Part shown: positions 5,694-7,073 of the stretch, in pieces
Layout: every line of letters begins with the position of its first letter
Position numbering within the stretch: the stretch's first letter is position 1
Assembly: GCA_016193115.1 (NCBI GenBank)
Contig: JACPSV010000127.1
Location: 1-7,073 of the forward strand
Direction: 5' to 3'
DNA length: 7,073 nt
From: Elusimicrobiota bacterium
GTDB taxonomy: Bacteria > Elusimicrobiota > Elusimicrobia > 2-02-FULL-39-32
Translations under genes and position numbers: made by a program
Notes under the pieces: model-generated
The model's database searches: none
Seen by the model: the letters and a program-made list of their open reading frames with translations, nothing else
Told to the model about the DNA's origin: nothing

Positions 5694-7073
5694 TTATTCT
5701 ACCGTAACGCTTTTGGCAAGGTTGCGGGGCTGGTCCACATCACAACCCCTTAAATCAGCCATATGATAGGCAAACAACTGTAAGGGAACCACGTTCACGA
5801 TCGGAGAAAATATCTCCGGTATTTTAGGAACAAAGAGGGTCTCGTCCGCCGTCCCCTGGATGAACTTGTCCCCTTGGGTAGCGACCGCTAAAATAGTCCC
5901 GCCGCGCGCTTTTGCTTCCTGAATGTTGGAATGAATCTTTTCATAGACGCTGGATTGCGTGACCAAAGCCACAATCGGCATTTCCCTGTCAATCAGGGCG
6001 ATCGGTCCATGTTTCATTTCGCCCGCCGGATACCCTTCCGCGTGAATGTAGGAAATCTCTTTCAACTTGAGGGCGCCTTCCAAAGCGATGGGATAGTTTA
6101 GGTTCCGTCCCAAGTAAAGAAAGTGACTCTTTTTTACAAACCGTTTGGCGATCGCGCGGACGTTTCCGGAAATTTCCAAAGTTTCCCGAACCCATTGCGG
6201 CAGTTTCAGGAAATCGGCGGCCAGGTTTTGAGCGGATTTTAGATCGAGAGACCCGCGGAGAATGCCCAGGTGGATCGCCAGCAGAAGCAATGCGGTCAAC
6301 TGACCCGTAAACGCTTTTGTGGAGGCCACCCCAATCTCAGGGCCGCAGTGGGTATACAACGTAGACTGGGACTCCGAAGTGATTGTGGAACCTAAAACGT
6401 TGCAAATCGCAAGCGTGCGCGCCCGCGTTTTTTTGGCGATCCTCAGAGCGGCCAGAGTGTCCGCTGTCTCGCCGGATTGAGAAATAAAAATGGCCAGATG
6501 TTTCGCGTTTAAGAACGGATCACGGTAACGAAACTCGGACGCGATCTCGACGGAACAAGGAATCCGGCACAACGATTCCAACCAAAAACGACCCACTTGA
6601 GCGGCATGGTAAGACGTGCCGCAGGCAACCAACGTCACCCGCTCTAAACGCTTTATGAAATCCGGACTCAGTCCAACCTCTAAAGGCAGGCCTTGCGGCT
6701 GAATCAGAAGTCTTCCTCGCAATGTATCTTGAAGAGCCGTGGGTTGTTCCATGATCTCTTTGAGCATAAAATGCTTGTAACTGGATTTCTCCGCCTGCAC
6801 GGGATCCAGATTCACGGTCAGGACAGGTTTGCGCACTTTTTTACCATTCAGATTGAAACATTCTATCTTGTCCTTTTTGAGGATGGCCATCTCTTCCTGA
6901 CCCAACCAGATGGTTTTGCGCGTGTGCGGAAGAAGAGCAGGAATATCGGAGGCAATGTAGTTACCATCTTTGCCTACTCCCAAAACCAAAGGGCAATCTT
7001 TGCGCGCCACAACCAAAATTTCCGGAAAATCGGCGGAGAGAATGCCCACGGCGTAGGCTCCTTCCAGAGCGGA
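5694..7073 (-). CDS. glmS: Glucosamine-6-phosphate synthase GlmS (5' end beyond window)
   Basis: GlmS makes glucosamine-6-phosphate from fructose-6-phosphate and glutamine, the first committed step of amino-sugar synthesis. The frame is open from the right edge, giving 459 residues before TAA at 5696-5694. The family is about 600-610, so roughly 150 N-terminal residues are missing, including the catalytic Cys and most of the glutaminase domain. Numbering from the first visible codon, the fragment starts with the end of the glutaminase domain (ASDIPALL at 41-48), then the linker with KEIMEQP at 105-111. Two SIS sugar-isomerase domains follow: ACGTSYHA at 150-157, EIASEFRYR at 176-184, SQSGET at 198-203, EIGVASTKAF at 246-255, LGRN at 321-324 and EGYPAGEMKHGPIALID at 346-362. 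The end, CDVDQPRNLAKSVTVE, is the standard GlmS C-terminus. The start codon, and any leader such as a glmS ribozyme, would lie outside. Confidence 0.97.
   Translation of the reverse strand, partial: SALEGAYAVGILSADFPEILVVARKDCPLVLGVGKDGNYIASDIPALLPHTRKTIWLGQEEMAILKKDKIECFNLNGKKVRKPVLTVNLDPVQAEKSSYKHFMLKEIMEQPTALQDTLRGRLLIQPQGLPLEVGLSPDFIKRLERVTLVACGTSYHAAQVGRFWLESLCRIPCSVEIASEFRYRDPFLNAKHLAIFISQSGETADTLAALRIAKKTRARTLAICNVLGSTITSESQSTLYTHCGPEIGVASTKAFTGQLTALLLLAIHLGILRGSLDLKSAQNLAADFLKLPQWVRETLEISGNVRAIAKRFVKKSHFLYLGRNLNYPIALEGALKLKEISYIHAEGYPAGEMKHGPIALIDREMPIVALVTQSSVYEKIHSNIQEAKARGGTILAVATQGDKFIQGTADETLFVPKIPEIFSPIVNVVPLQLFAYHMADLRGCDVDQPRNLAKSVTVE

Overview
All genes in this window lie on the minus strand and form one tightly packed run. 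Read in transcription order, from the right edge to the left, they are: glmS (5' end cut off by the window), tilS, ftsH, folP, cdaA, a 39-codon membrane ORF, and glmM (3' end cut off). Junctions are gaps of 16, 12 and 3 nt or overlaps of 20, 4 and 8 nt. No terminator or promoter is visible between genes, so the block is best read as part of a single operon. No intergenic stretch exceeds 20 nt. I saw no rRNA, tRNA, CRISPR array, insertion sequence or attachment site.

The organism is a bacterium with roughly balanced base composition. The order tilS-ftsH-folP-cdaA-(ybbR)-glmM is known from Deltaproteobacteria and some other Gram-negative-type lineages. The protein sequences do not point to one well-known genus. 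An uncultured lineage (Omnitrophota, Elusimicrobiota or a deltaproteobacterial relative) is a guess, not something the sequence proves.

The genes link several core functions. GlmS and GlmM carry out two consecutive steps of UDP-GlcNAc precursor synthesis (Fru-6-P to GlcN-6-P to GlcN-1-P). CdaA makes the second messenger c-di-AMP, which in Firmicutes is tied genetically and physically to GlmM and the membrane regulator CdaR/YbbR. FtsH is the membrane AAA+ zinc protease, FolP makes dihydropteroate for folate, and TilS makes lysidine in the tRNA-Ile that reads AUA.

Two points stand out. First, the slot normally held by cdaR/ybbR contains only a 39-residue ORF (1058-1177). It looks like the N-terminal membrane anchor of a YbbR protein with every extracytoplasmic YbbR domain missing. 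It has a good Shine-Dalgarno sequence, a TTG start overlapping the cdaA stop, and a stop codon inside the start of glmM, so it looks like a maintained micro-gene and not debris. Second, tilS has no ATG, GTG or TTG upstream of its PP-loop strand. Protein-like sequence continues 22 codons above the GTG at 5611, to an ATC codon at 5677 placed 9 nt after an AGGAG, which suggests a non-canonical start.
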